DNA of 35,007 bases. Origin: Nitrospiraceae bacterium UBA2166. GTDB lineage: Bacteria > Nitrospirota > Nitrospiria > Nitrospirales > UBA2166. The notes beneath the pieces are model-generated. The model searched no databases and was not told the origin of the DNA. It worked only from the letters and a program-made list of their open reading frames with translations. The stretch is from NCBI GenBank assembly GCA_002328825.1, contig DCWI01000092.1, positions 1 to 35,007 on the forward strand, read 5' to 3'. The translations under genes and the position numbers were made by a program. This document shows, one piece after another, positions 23,842 through 32,708 of the stretch; position 1 is the stretch's first letter, and each line of letters starts with the position of its first letter.

Positions 23842-25131
23842 ATGAAGGTCGAAGTAGGGGAAATTAGTTCGGTGAGACATACGCTCACCATCGAGGTTCC
23901 AGAAGAAGATGTAAAAAAAGAATTTGCTCGTGCCTATACCGATCTCAGAAAGAAAGTTCGCATCCCCGGATTTCGACCTGGAAAAGCACCTCACTCCCTT
24001 TTGGAGAAAAGGTACGCCGATGCTGTGGCGGAGGACGTTGTGCTAAAGCTCGTTCCCGAATATTCTCGCCGTGCAGTCAAAGAATCTGGAATGACTCCTA
24101 TTATGGTTGAATTTCCATCCATCGACCATAAATCGCTCCAAGCAGATAGAGCGTTCTCGTTCACCACAACTATTGAGACCAAGCCACGCTTTAAAATGAA
24201 CGATATCGTTGGAATTCCCCTAAGCAAAGAGACACGGACAGTTACGACAGAAGATGAAGACAAGGCCCTTGACACTCTTCGGCATCGGCAAGCCGCATTA
24301 CATGAGGTTACGGAAGAGCGAGAGACTGGAGAGGGTGATTTTGTGAGTGTTGATATTAGAGGTTTCGTAGGTGGTAAGCCTGTTGATGTGCTCACACAAA
24401 ATGGGGTTCTTATTCACCTCGGTTCTAAAAGTGTGTATATGGGAGTAGAGCTTGATCCTCAGCTCACTGCACGACGCAAAGGAGATGCGATTGATGTGAC
24501 TGGTGTCTATCCCAAGGATCCTTCGCATTCTGACCTGAGCGGCAAGCCTGTCTCACTCGTAATTCATGTCCGCGAGTTGAAAACCGCAGTGTTACCAGAA
24601 CTTGATGATGAATTCGCAACTGATCTCGGGTTAACTTCGTTAGAAGAACTCAAACATAAGGTGCGAGAAGGGTTGGAATCTCAGCTAAAGAGCGACACAG
24701 AGAAGTTACACAAAGACCAGCTTATCAAGCATCTTGTCAATACACATACCTTTGATGTTCCACCATCACTTCTCAAGGAGGAAGTGGCACTCGCCATGCA
24801 GCATATTGAGCACGATCATGGGGGTGCTAACGATGATGAGCAACAGAACAAGCAGCAGTCTTTGCGAGACAACATTCAAAAAACGGCTATGGTGCAGGTT
24901 AAGGCGAGGCTGATTCTCGATGCGATTGCAAAAGAACAAAGTTTTACGCTTTCAGATAATGAAATTGAAGCTGAGTACAAGAGTATCGCTGTGCAGATGA
25001 AACTTTCCGTCGCTGAAGTGAAAAGAAAAGTCTACGCTGGCGGAGAGCGTGGAGTGGAACGTCTCAAGGACCGCTTGCTTCACCAAAAAGCCATTCAACA
25101 CGTCTATACCCACGCACAGATTCAAGACTGA
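23842..25131 (+). CDS. tig: Trigger factor (ribosome-bound chaperone)
   Basis: Ribosome-associated chaperone and prolyl isomerase (429 aa, a normal length). I choose ATG 23842 over TTG 23839 because TTGGAG lies 5 bases before it. The ribosome-binding signature is in KVRIPGFRPGKAP, and the central PPIase domain begins near GDFVSVDIRGFVGGKPVD. The C-terminal chaperone domain follows (LPELDDEFATDLGLTSLEELKHKV). The order tig-clpP-clpX-rpsU is on one strand with 20, 10 and 28 bases between genes, so an operon is likely. Confidence 0.95.
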   Translation: MKVEVGEISSVRHTLTIEVPEEDVKKEFARAYTDLRKKVRIPGFRPGKAPHSLLEKRYADAVAEDVVLKLVPEYSRRAVKESGMTPIMVEFPSIDHKSLQADRAFSFTTTIETKPRFKMNDIVGIPLSKETRTVTTEDEDKALDTLRHRQAALHEVTEERETGEGDFVSVDIRGFVGGKPVDVLTQNGVLIHLGSKSVYMGVELDPQLTARRKGDAIDVTGVYPKDPSHSDLSGKPVSLVIHVRELKTAVLPELDDEFATDLGLTSLEELKHKVREGLESQLKSDTEKLHKDQLIKHLVNTHTFDVPPSLLKEEVALAMQHIEHDHGGANDDEQQNKQQSLRDNIQKTAMVQVKARLILDAIAKEQSFTLSDNEIEAEYKSIAVQMKLSVAEVKRKVYAGGERGVERLKDRLLHQKAIQHVYTHAQIQD

Positions 25132-25151
25132 GTAAATAAGGAGCACTCTAA

Positions 25152-25757
25152 ATGCTAATTCCGATGGTAATAGAACATTCTAGTCGCGGAGAGCGTGCAT
25201 ACGATATTTACTCTCGGTTGCTGAAAGACCGCATTATTTTTATCGGTGAGGCCATTGATGATAACGTCTCAAATCTTGTTATCGCCCAATTATTGTTCTT
25301 GGAAGCTGAAGGACCAGAGAAAGATATCAGCATCTACATTAACTCTCCAGGGGGCATGGTCACTGCGGGTCTTGCGATTTACGACACTATGCAATACATC
25401 AAGTCCCCAATTTCGTCCATATGCGTGGGGCAAGCATCAAGTATGGGTGCTCTACTTCTTGCGGCGGGAACAAAAGGGAAGCGATTTGCTTTACCGAATG
25501 CACGGATCATGATTCATCAACCCATGGGAGGGTTTTCAGGACAAGCCACTGATATTGATATTCAAGCCAAAGAGATTTTAAAGATGCGGCAGCGGTTGAA
25601 CGAAATTCTTGTCCAACACACTGGGCAAACGAGTGAAAAAATTCGTACGGATACTGAGCGCGATTATTTCATGACGGGAGAAGAATGTCGGATGTACGGC
25701 CTGATTGATGCAGTTATTTCACGCATGAGTGAAGATCGTAAAAGTGAATTGATGTAG
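25152..25757 (+). CDS. clpP: ATP-dependent Clp protease, proteolytic subunit
   Basis: Serine protease subunit that forms the double-ring chamber (201 aa). The catalytic triad is visible: Ser97 in GQASSMGALLL, His122 in MIHQPMGG and Asp171 in ERDYFM. The start ATG 25152 follows AAGGAG with 9 bases spacing. A short propeptide, if any, precedes VIEHSSRGERAYDIYSRL. It works with ClpX, encoded 10 bases downstream. Confidence 0.97.
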   Translation: MLIPMVIEHSSRGERAYDIYSRLLKDRIIFIGEAIDDNVSNLVIAQLLFLEAEGPEKDISIYINSPGGMVTAGLAIYDTMQYIKSPISSICVGQASSMGALLLAAGTKGKRFALPNARIMIHQPMGGFSGQATDIDIQAKEILKMRQRLNEILVQHTGQTSEKIRTDTERDYFMTGEECRMYGLIDAVISRMSEDRKSELM

Positions 25758-25767
25758 GAAAACTTGT

Positions 25768-27012
25768 ATGGCAAAATCTGAAAAAGGACAACTTCGATGT
25801 TCCTTTTGTGGAAAGGGGCGAGATGAGGTTCATAAGCTCATTGCTGGACCTGTGGTGTACATTTGCGACGAATGCGTTGACTTATGTAACGATATCATTG
25901 CAGAAGAGTGTGAGGAAGAGCGAGAAGCGATTGCTGGTCAGCTCATCAAACCCGCCGAAATTCGCAAGGTTCTCGATCAGTATGTCATAGGGCAAGACCG
26001 AGCCAAGAAAATCCTCTCGGTTGCAGTTCACAATCACTACAAACGAGTCACAGCAAGCGTGACTGATGAGGTCGAGCTTCACAAAGGGAATATCCTCATC
26101 CTCGGGCCCACTGGAAGCGGAAAAACGTTACTTGCGCAAACTCTTGCCCGTATTCTTGATGTTCCCTTTACCATCACTGACGCTACGGCGCTGACAGAGG
26201 CCGGATACGTTGGGGATGATGTAGAAAACATTATTCTGAAACTCCTTCAAGCGGCAGATTATGATGTTGAGCGCGCAGAGCGTGGTATCGTCTACGTGGA
26301 CGAGATAGACAAAATTAGTCGCAAAAGTGACAGCCCATCGATTACAAGGGATGTATCTGGAGAAGGGGTTCAGCAGGCGTTGCTTAAGTTGATTGAGGGT
26401 ACGATTGCAAACGTTCCTCCACAGGGAGGGCGCAAGCACCCGCACCAAGAGTTTATTCAGGTGGATACGTCACAGATCCTATTCATTTGCGGTGGCGCAT
26501 TTGTTGGTATAGACAACGTGATTCGACAACGAGTGAATCAGAAAACAATGGGATTTGGTGCCAACGTGAATAGGTCCAAGGACGAGGCTATTGGAAATGT
26601 ATTACAAAGAGTCCAACCTGAAGACTTGCTAAACTATGGACTTATTCCGGAATTTGTCGGGAGATTACCAGTTGTTGCGACACTTGATGCGTTGGACGAA
26701 AAAGCCTTCATAAGAATTCTTCGTGAGCCGCGCAATGCTCTTACCAAGCAATATGAAAAGTTATTTTCGTTTGAAAAAGTGAAGCTCAAGTTTACTGATA
26801 GTGCAGTTGAGGCCATTGCTAAGAAGGGGCATGATCAAAAAACTGGGGCACGAGGTCTTCGGGCGATTATGGAAGAAGCACTGCTAGATTTGATGTATGA
26901 TCTTCCGTCACGTACGGACATTAAGGAGTGCATCATTACGGAAGAAACCATCTTAGGATCTGGGCAGAGCACTTTAGTTTCAATTCAAGAGAAAGACGTA
27001 AAGTCCGCATAA
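25768..27012 (+). CDS. clpX: ATP-dependent Clp protease, unfoldase subunit ClpX
   Basis: The AAA+ unfoldase that feeds proteins to ClpP (414 aa). The N-terminal zinc domain has Cys11, 14, 33 and 36. Walker A is GPTGSGKT (113-120), Walker B IVYVDEID (174-181), and the pore loop GYVG (146-149). The second pore element GGRKH is near 220-224. The ClpP-docking loop reads MGF (261-263) in place of the usual IGF/LGF; methionine should still fit the pocket. It sits 28 bases before rpsU. Confidence 0.97.
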   Translation: MAKSEKGQLRCSFCGKGRDEVHKLIAGPVVYICDECVDLCNDIIAEECEEEREAIAGQLIKPAEIRKVLDQYVIGQDRAKKILSVAVHNHYKRVTASVTDEVELHKGNILILGPTGSGKTLLAQTLARILDVPFTITDATALTEAGYVGDDVENIILKLLQAADYDVERAERGIVYVDEIDKISRKSDSPSITRDVSGEGVQQALLKLIEGTIANVPPQGGRKHPHQEFIQVDTSQILFICGGAFVGIDNVIRQRVNQKTMGFGANVNRSKDEAIGNVLQRVQPEDLLNYGLIPEFVGRLPVVATLDALDEKAFIRILREPRNALTKQYEKLFSFEKVKLKFTDSAVEAIAKKGHDQKTGARGLRAIMEEALLDLMYDLPSRTDIKECIITEETILGSGQSTLVSIQEKDVKSA

Positions 27013-27040
27013 CTCAGCACGTAGGAGGATAACCATACCA

Positions 27041-27235
27041 ATGGAAATTCGTGTATTCAATAACAACGTTGAAAAGGCACTGAAGATTGTGAAAAAGAAA
27101 CTTGCTGGGGAAGGGCTCTTTCGGGAGCTCAAGAGACGGCGATTTTATGAAAAGCCCAGCATGCGGAAAAAAAAGAAGGAACGTGAAGCCAATAGGCGGC
27201 GCTTAAAATGGTTGATGAAACGGCGAGCAAGTTAG
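27041..27235 (+). CDS. rpsU: Small ribosomal subunit protein bS21
   Basis: A 64-aa, very basic protein: MEIRVFNNNVEKALKIVKKKLAGEGLF followed by an Arg/Lys-rich end (KKKKEREANRRRLKWLMKRRAS), as in bS21, which binds the 3' end of 16S rRNA region. It follows clpX in the tig-clpP-clpX group with GTAGGAGGATAA upstream of ATG 27041. Confidence 0.95.
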   Translation: MEIRVFNNNVEKALKIVKKKLAGEGLFRELKRRRFYEKPSMRKKKKEREANRRRLKWLMKRRAS

Positions 27236-27649
27236 ACGAATCTATGTTGCGTGTTTCTGATCAAGAGTTGCGGTCGCGTCTCTGTCGTACCCCGTGATTG
27301 TTTACGCATAAGCGCTTGCGCGCGCTGATAGGTCTTATACAGATATCTCTTTCCATCCATCCTTGTGTACATTTGGCATTGGCCAAATCAAAATCTTCTC
27401 CTGTAAATTTTGAAGCGGTCATGAAAACGCCGCTTTACGAATCGATGGTGTTCCGGAAAAACCTTGTTTGATACTGTTCGTGTGCCTCGTGACATCATTG
27501 TTTAATAGCATGAAACCCTTCTCCTAAATTCGTTATGTGCCTGATCATGTTCTAAGTGCTGGCAAACATGCACTATTGCGAGAGTGCATTATGGTGATGC
27601 ACAGAGTTCTCAACAGGAGATACGCGAATGTCCACAGAAAATGACATTG

Positions 27650-27669
27650 TTATCAACAGGAAAACAACA
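27650..27669 (+). repeat. 20-bp element shared with the first porin leader (copy 2)
   Basis: TTATCAACAGGAAAACAACA differs by one base from 597-616. It starts with a DnaA-box-like word and overlaps the first NrdR-like box that follows. E. coli nrdAB has DnaA boxes upstream of its promoter, so a DnaA site here would match known practice. Confidence 0.5.
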
Positions 27670-27711
27670 GTATGTAGTATTTAATTGAACAAAGTGCTGG
27701 ATATTTAGTGT
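27665..27711 (+). promoter_or_regulatory. nrdJ: Tandem NrdR-like boxes upstream of nrdJ
   Basis: CAACAGTATGTAGTAT (27665-27680) and GCTGGATATTTAGTGT (27696-27711) each match about 11 of 16 positions of the NrdR box ACACTATATATAGTGT, with their TAGT cores exactly 31 bases apart. NrdR repressors normally bind two boxes 31-32 bases apart before ribonucleotide reductase genes. I compared by eye; no matrix score was calculated. Confidence 0.6.
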
Positions 27712-27795
27712 TGCTTAGTTTATTCTACACTCATCAGGAGAACAGGAATTTTTGCCGTAGCTCGGAGAAGTTAATCGCGGTTGTGGAGGGTATGT

Positions 27796-30700
27796 ATGAG
27801 GATCCAGAGACGATTTACGCAAGATGGAGCTAGCCCATACAAAGATATTCAATTCACCAAACGCTCCTCGGAAATCAGAAATCCTGATGGGTCTGTTGTT
27901 TTTCATATGGATCAGATAGATGCACCCAAGGACTGGTCTCAGCTTGCGGTTGATATCCTCGCACAAAAATATTTCCGCAAAACAGGTGTTTCTCATTCTC
28001 AGACGCCTGCAGGTGAGAAAATAAAGGAGGAGTCAAACAGTAAATCTGTGTTGGATGGTGAACATGATGCTCGGCAGGTGTTTCATCGAATTGCTGGATG
28101 TTGGACCGAGTGGGGGAAGAATGGAGGATACTTTCAGACCGACACAGATGCCAATGTCTTCTATGACGAAGTCTGTTACATGCTAGCGACTCAAATGGCT
28201 GCACCAAACTCACCGCAATGGTTTAACACCGGTCTTAACTATGCCTATGGTCTTAAGGGTTCAGCCCAAGGACATTTTTATGTAGATTCGAAAAGTGACA
28301 ATGTTCTAAAAGCCGAGAACGCCTATGAGCGACCTCAAGTGCATGCATGTTTTATCCAATCAATTGACGATGACTTAGTCAACGATGGCGGGATCATGGA
28401 TTTGTGGGTTCGGGAAGCCCGCTTGTTTAAATACGGATCGGGTACGGGAACTAATTTCTCAAATCTTCGAGGGAATGGAGAGCAATTGTCAGGAGGCGGG
28501 AAATCCTCTGGACTCATGTCGTTCCTAAAAATTGGTGATCGTGCTGCAGGGGCGATCAAGTCTGGGGGAACCACCCGACGTGCTGCGAAGATGGTGTGTT
28601 TAGATCTTGATCATCCTGATATTGAGGAGTTTATCGACTGGAAGGTCGTCGAAGAACAAAAAGTAGCGGCAATGGTCACCGGTTCGAAGATCTGTGCTCG
28701 TATGCTCAACGAAGTGCTACAGGCATGCTATGTCAAAAATGGGAATGGGCATCCGCAAGTTCAAACAGACGCGAAGAAAAATCAGGTTCTTGGGCGTGCA
28801 GTGCGAGAGGCACGTCGAGAGAATGTGCCGGATGCCTACATTCATCGTATGTTTGCTTATGCACGGGAGGGATTTACCCATTTTGTGTTTCATGAGTATG
28901 ACACAAATTGGGATAGTACCGCGTATCAGACTGTCGCAGGGCAAAATTCAAATAACAGTATTCGCGTGCCTAATGAGTTTTTTCACGAGCTTGAAAACGA
29001 TGGTGAGTGGACACTACGGCAGCGGGTAGATGGGGCGGTGGCAAAAACTATCAAGGCACGAGAATTGTGGGATCGTATTTCATGGGCTGCGTGGATTTGT
29101 GCAGATCCAGGTGTCCAATATGACACAACGATTAATGATTGGCATACATGCCCAGCGGATGGGCGTATAAATGCCTCGAATCCCTGTTCAGAATATATGT
29201 TTCTTGATAATACCGCGTGTAATCTTGCATCGTTAAACCTTGGAAAATTTGTAAAAGCCGATGGGGCATTTGATATTGATAGTTTCAGGCATGCGGTGCG
29301 CATTTGGACTATTGTGCTTGAGATTAGTGTGTTTATGGCAGCGTTTCCAAGCCGAACCATTGCTGAAAACAGCTATGTATTTCGAACTTTGGGATTAGGG
29401 TATGCGAATCTCGGATCGATGCTAATGCGGCAAGGTATTGCGTATGATTCGGTTGAATCACTTGCGATTTGTGGAGGGGTTACCGCGATTCTTACGGGTG
29501 AATCGTATGCTACATCAGCAGAAATGGCTGCAGAGCTCGGTCCTTTTAAGGGATTTGCGAAAAATAGAGAACACATGTTGCGGGTGATTCGCAATCATCG
29601 TTACGCAGCTTATGATGTCGCTCCAGAGGAATACGAGAACCTTAGTATCGTGCCCAAAGGAATTGATGTTGTACATTGTCCTCCAGAATTGGTAGCAGCT
29701 GCGCGTGATGCTTGGGATCGTGCGCTGGAACTAGGAGAGGTGCATGGGTATCGCAATGCGCAAACAACGTGTATTGCACCGACCGGAACGATAGGTTTGG
29801 TAATGGACTGTGATACTACAGGCATCGAACCTGATTTCGCGCTGGTGAAGTTTAAGAAACTTGCGGGAGGAGGATATTTTAAAATTATCAATCAAAGTCT
29901 TCCTCCAGCACTGAAACACCTTGGGTATTCGGAGAGTGAAGTTAAAGAGATTGCAACCTATGCAATTGGGCATGGAACCTTAAAGGGTGCCCCAGAGATC
30001 AATCACGAGACGTTGCGGGAAAAGGGGTTTGACAGTGTTGCGCTTGATCGCTTTGAAGGCTTGCTGGGACAAGCATTTGATATTTCTTTTGCAATGAACC
30101 CCTTAACTGTTGGCGAGGAGTTTTGCCGGGACAGCCTTGGGATCACGAGCGAACAAATTGCGAATCCTCGTTTTAACTTATTGAAAGCGATCGGATTTAC
30201 CCAAGATCAAATTAATGTGGCGAATGACTATTGTAGTGGCACCATGACTGTTGAAGGGGCTCCACATCTTAAGCCAGAGCATCTATCGGTTTTTGATTGT
30301 GCTAACAAATGTGGGCGAATAGGAAAGCGGTTTCTCGCAGTGACGGCTCATATTCAGGTAATGGCAGCAGCGCAACCCTTTATCAGTGGGGCGATAAGCA
30401 AAACGATTAATTTGCCTAAAGAAGCGACAGTTGAGGATGTCATGGCATCATATATTTTGGGATGGCGGAGCATGCTCAAAGCGATCGCTCTCTATCGAGA
30501 TGGATCGAAACTCAGTCAACCGATGAGTGCGTCGATTGATGTGGGGGACATAGAAGAGATTGGTTCCGATCCTGTAGCAGTGCCGGTTGCTGCATCGGTG
30601 GTGGAAGATCTCAGCCACCGAATCTTAGTGAGGTACTTGGCAAAACGACGACCATTGCCCGGACGTAGATCGGGATACACACAGAAAGCGGTCATTGGAG

Positions 30701-31350
30701 GACACAAGCTATACCTTCGAACCGGTGAGTACGAAGATGGCACCATAGGTGAGATATTCCTTGATATGCACAAAGAAGGTGCTGCGTTTCGAAGTCTGAT
30801 GAATTGTTTTGCCATTGCGGTGTCACTTGGGCTCCAGCACGGTGTGCCACTGGAGCGATTTGTCGATGCTTTCGTGTTCACTCGGTTTGAACCAAGTGGA
30901 CCGGTGAGAATGAATGATCATATCAAGATGAGTACCTCTCTGATCGATTACATTTTTCGAGAACTAGCAATTACCTATCTCGGACGGGAGGATCTTGCGC
31001 AAGTGGTTGAAGATGATCTCCGGGTGGATTCTGTAAAGAAAGATCCGGAGTGTCTCGATGAAGTCTTGCCGGATAAGCATGAGCTTGCTGCTGCGTCGAT
31101 TAGCACACATCTCTTTCCGGCACGGAGCAATCCAGATCATAGCAACGGCAACGGCAATGGTCATGGCTCTGCCCGTAGAATACTAGAAGTTGCGCAGAGG
31201 ACGGTGATGGCCAACAATGAGATACGAGAAGCACGCATGAAAGGATATGAAGGTGACCCTTGTCCCAACTGCGGGCTTTTTAAGATGGTTAGAACCGGAA
31301 CTTGTCTAAGGTGTGACGATTGTCACGAAGCGAGTGCGGGATGTTCGTAA
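27796..31350 (+). CDS. nrdJ: Class II (adenosylcobalamin-dependent) ribonucleotide reductase
   Basis: Makes deoxyribonucleotides with adenosylcobalamin as radical source, and so works with or without oxygen (1184 aa, long type). ATG 27796 lies 5 bases after GGAGGG, so it is preferred to TTG 27781. The key residues are visible: Cys185 in VHACFIQS, Asn462-Pro-Cys464-Ser-Glu466 with the radical Cys, and Cys475 in DNTACNLASL. Other family blocks are FNTGLNYAYG, KYGSGTGTNFSNLRG, TTCIAPTGTIG and DCDTTGIEPDFALV. The C-terminus has a zinc-like Cys set (CPNCG and CLRCDDC), typical of the long form and likely for re-reduction. A His/Asn/Gly linker lies before it. It is likely controlled by NrdR and B12. 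Confidence 0.96.
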   Translation: MRIQRRFTQDGASPYKDIQFTKRSSEIRNPDGSVVFHMDQIDAPKDWSQLAVDILAQKYFRKTGVSHSQTPAGEKIKEESNSKSVLDGEHDARQVFHRIAGCWTEWGKNGGYFQTDTDANVFYDEVCYMLATQMAAPNSPQWFNTGLNYAYGLKGSAQGHFYVDSKSDNVLKAENAYERPQVHACFIQSIDDDLVNDGGIMDLWVREARLFKYGSGTGTNFSNLRGNGEQLSGGGKSSGLMSFLKIGDRAAGAIKSGGTTRRAAKMVCLDLDHPDIEEFIDWKVVEEQKVAAMVTGSKICARMLNEVLQACYVKNGNGHPQVQTDAKKNQVLGRAVREARRENVPDAYIHRMFAYAREGFTHFVFHEYDTNWDSTAYQTVAGQNSNNSIRVPNEFFHELENDGEWTLRQRVDGAVAKTIKARELWDRISWAAWICADPGVQYDTTINDWHTCPADGRINASNPCSEYMFLDNTACNLASLNLGKFVKADGAFDIDSFRHAVRIWTIVLEISVFMAAFPSRTIAENSYVFRTLGLGYANLGSMLMRQGIAYDSVESLAICGGVTAILTGESYATSAEMAAELGPFKGFAKNREHMLRVIRNHRYAAYDVAPEEYENLSIVPKGIDVVHCPPELVAAARDAWDRALELGEVHGYRNAQTTCIAPTGTIGLVMDCDTTGIEPDFALVKFKKLAGGGYFKIINQSLPPALKHLGYSESEVKEIATYAIGHGTLKGAPEINHETLREKGFDSVALDRFEGLLGQAFDISFAMNPLTVGEEFCRDSLGITSEQIANPRFNLLKAIGFTQDQINVANDYCSGTMTVEGAPHLKPEHLSVFDCANKCGRIGKRFLAVTAHIQVMAAAQPFISGAISKTINLPKEATVEDVMASYILGWRSMLKAIALYRDGSKLSQPMSASIDVGDIEEIGSDPVAVPVAASVVEDLSHRILVRYLAKRRPLPGRRSGYTQKAVIGGHKLYLRTGEYEDGTIGEIFLDMHKEGAAFRSLMNCFAIAVSLGLQHGVPLERFVDAFVFTRFEPSGPVRMNDHIKMSTSLIDYIFRELAITYLGREDLAQVVEDDLRVDSVKKDPECLDEVLPDKHELAAASISTHLFPARSNPDHSNGNGNGHGSARRILEVAQRTVMANNEIREARMKGYEGDPCPNCGLFKMVRTGTCLRCDDCHEASAGCS

Positions 31351-31387
31351 AAATCCTACGGCCGTTGTTTGTTTTCCTACTATCCTG

Positions 31388-32641
31388 TTAGGGATATAAT
31401 CCTCTTGCTAAATGGGCTTGCGCGACTGTATCAATTCCACGCATCAGGGCAGCCATTCTCATATTAACGCCATTGTTCCGTGAAAACTCGACTGTTCGAT
31501 GAAAGGCTGACTTCATAATATGGTGGAGCCGTTCACGAACATCTCGTTCTTCCCAAAAATACTTCTGCACATCTTGTACCCATTCGAAATACGAAACTAT
31601 AACCCCACCTGAGTTGGCAAGAATATCTGGAATCACCATCGTGCCATTTTTTTCCAACACCTGATCGGCTTCGAGTGTTGTCGGTCCATTTGCAGCCTCC
31701 GCAATGATTTTGCACTTGATATGGCGGGCGTTTTTCTTTGTGATTTGCTCAGAAAGTGCTGCAGGAACTAAAATTGTGCAGGCGATTTCAAGCAATTCTT
31801 GATTTGACACAGGTGTTGCTCCTGGGAATGTCGCCAAGGAGTGTCCTTCTGCTAGATGTCGCATAAGTGCGTGAATATCTAATCCGTCTGCATTGTAAAT
31901 CCCTCCGGTAGATTGACTAACAGCGACCACTTTGGCTCCCTTTTCGTGAAATGTTCTAGCAGTATGAAACCCAACGTTACCAAACCCTTGCACTACCACC
32001 GTGGTATCTTTGACTGGAATCTTGAGCATGTTAAGAGCTTCGATGGCGACGGTAACCACGCCGCGTCCAGTCGCTTCCTCGCGTCCACGACTTCCGCCAA
32101 TCACAATAGGTTTTCCAGTGACTACTCCGGGAATGGCATAGCCGCGCTGTTGGCTGTAGGTATCCATCATCCATGCCATAGTCTGTGCATTGGTTCCTAC
32201 GTCAGGGGCTGGAATGTCCTTGTCGGGACCAATGACAGACACAAATTCTGCCGTGTAACGTCGTGTCATACGTTGAAGTTCGTTCCGAGACATTGTTTGA
32301 GGATTACATTTCACTCCACCTTTTGCTCCACCATAGGGAAGACCTACTAACGCGCATTTCCAGGTCATCCACATTGCCAATGCGGAGACTTCCCCAAGGG
32401 TCACATCGGGATGGTAGCGAATGCCTCCCTTGGTCGGTCCTAGAGCGCTGTCGTGTTGTACTCGATAGCCGGTGAACACTTGGACGTTGCCATTATCCAT
32501 CCGTGTGGGAATTGTTACGGCGACTGCACGCTGGGGAAGCCTTAGTCGCTCACGGAGGTTGGGATCAAGTTTTAGTGCATCCGCAGCGCGTTCAAATTGT
32601 TCGGTTGCGAGCTGAAAGGTTGGCGAATCACATTCTTTCAT
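31388..32641 (-). CDS. gdhA: Glutamate dehydrogenase (Glu/Leu/Phe/Val family)
   Basis: Interconverts glutamate and 2-oxoglutarate plus ammonia (417 aa, a normal length). The N-terminal block GYRVQHDSALGPTKGGIRYHP and the catalytic lysine in LPYGGAKGGVKCNP (about Lys107) are family marks. The dinucleotide fold is VVVQGFGNVGFHTAR. Start ATG 32641 follows AAAGGAGAG. It converges on nrdJ with only 37 bases between the stops and follows ald after 67 bases. Other amino acids as substrate cannot be ruled out, since leucine and phenylalanine enzymes share the pattern. Confidence 0.93.
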   Translation of the reverse strand: MKECDSPTFQLATEQFERAADALKLDPNLRERLRLPQRAVAVTIPTRMDNGNVQVFTGYRVQHDSALGPTKGGIRYHPDVTLGEVSALAMWMTWKCALVGLPYGGAKGGVKCNPQTMSRNELQRMTRRYTAEFVSVIGPDKDIPAPDVGTNAQTMAWMMDTYSQQRGYAIPGVVTGKPIVIGGSRGREEATGRGVVTVAIEALNMLKIPVKDTTVVVQGFGNVGFHTARTFHEKGAKVVAVSQSTGGIYNADGLDIHALMRHLAEGHSLATFPGATPVSNQELLEIACTILVPAALSEQITKKNARHIKCKIIAEAANGPTTLEADQVLEKNGTMVIPDILANSGGVIVSYFEWVQDVQKYFWEERDVRERLHHIMKSAFHRTVEFSRNNGVNMRMAALMRGIDTVAQAHLARGLYP

Positions 32642-32708
32642 ACTTGAGGTCTCTCCTTTCGGTCTTTCTCACATTGAAAGGTATGATTGGCAATGTCTGT
32701 TCATATCC

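Larger units (their letters stand above)
27236..27795. other. Long leader/intergenic region before nrdJ, 560 bp
   Basis: No convincing gene. The first part holds short degenerate frames and a palindromic patch near 27312-27330 (AGCGCTTGCGCGCGCT). The second part (27590-27715) is a regulatory-looking block with DnaA-box-like words (TGTCCACA near 27630, TTATCAACA at 27650-27658), the 20-bp element, and two NrdR-like boxes. The promoter of nrdJ should be in this block, which would leave a leader of about 80-100 bases. Confidence 0.55.

Noticed and set aside
27208..27297. 29-codon frame overlapping the end of rpsU (MVDETASKLDES...)
   Set aside because: No ribosome binding site and too short; it may be a remnant, but nothing supports a product.
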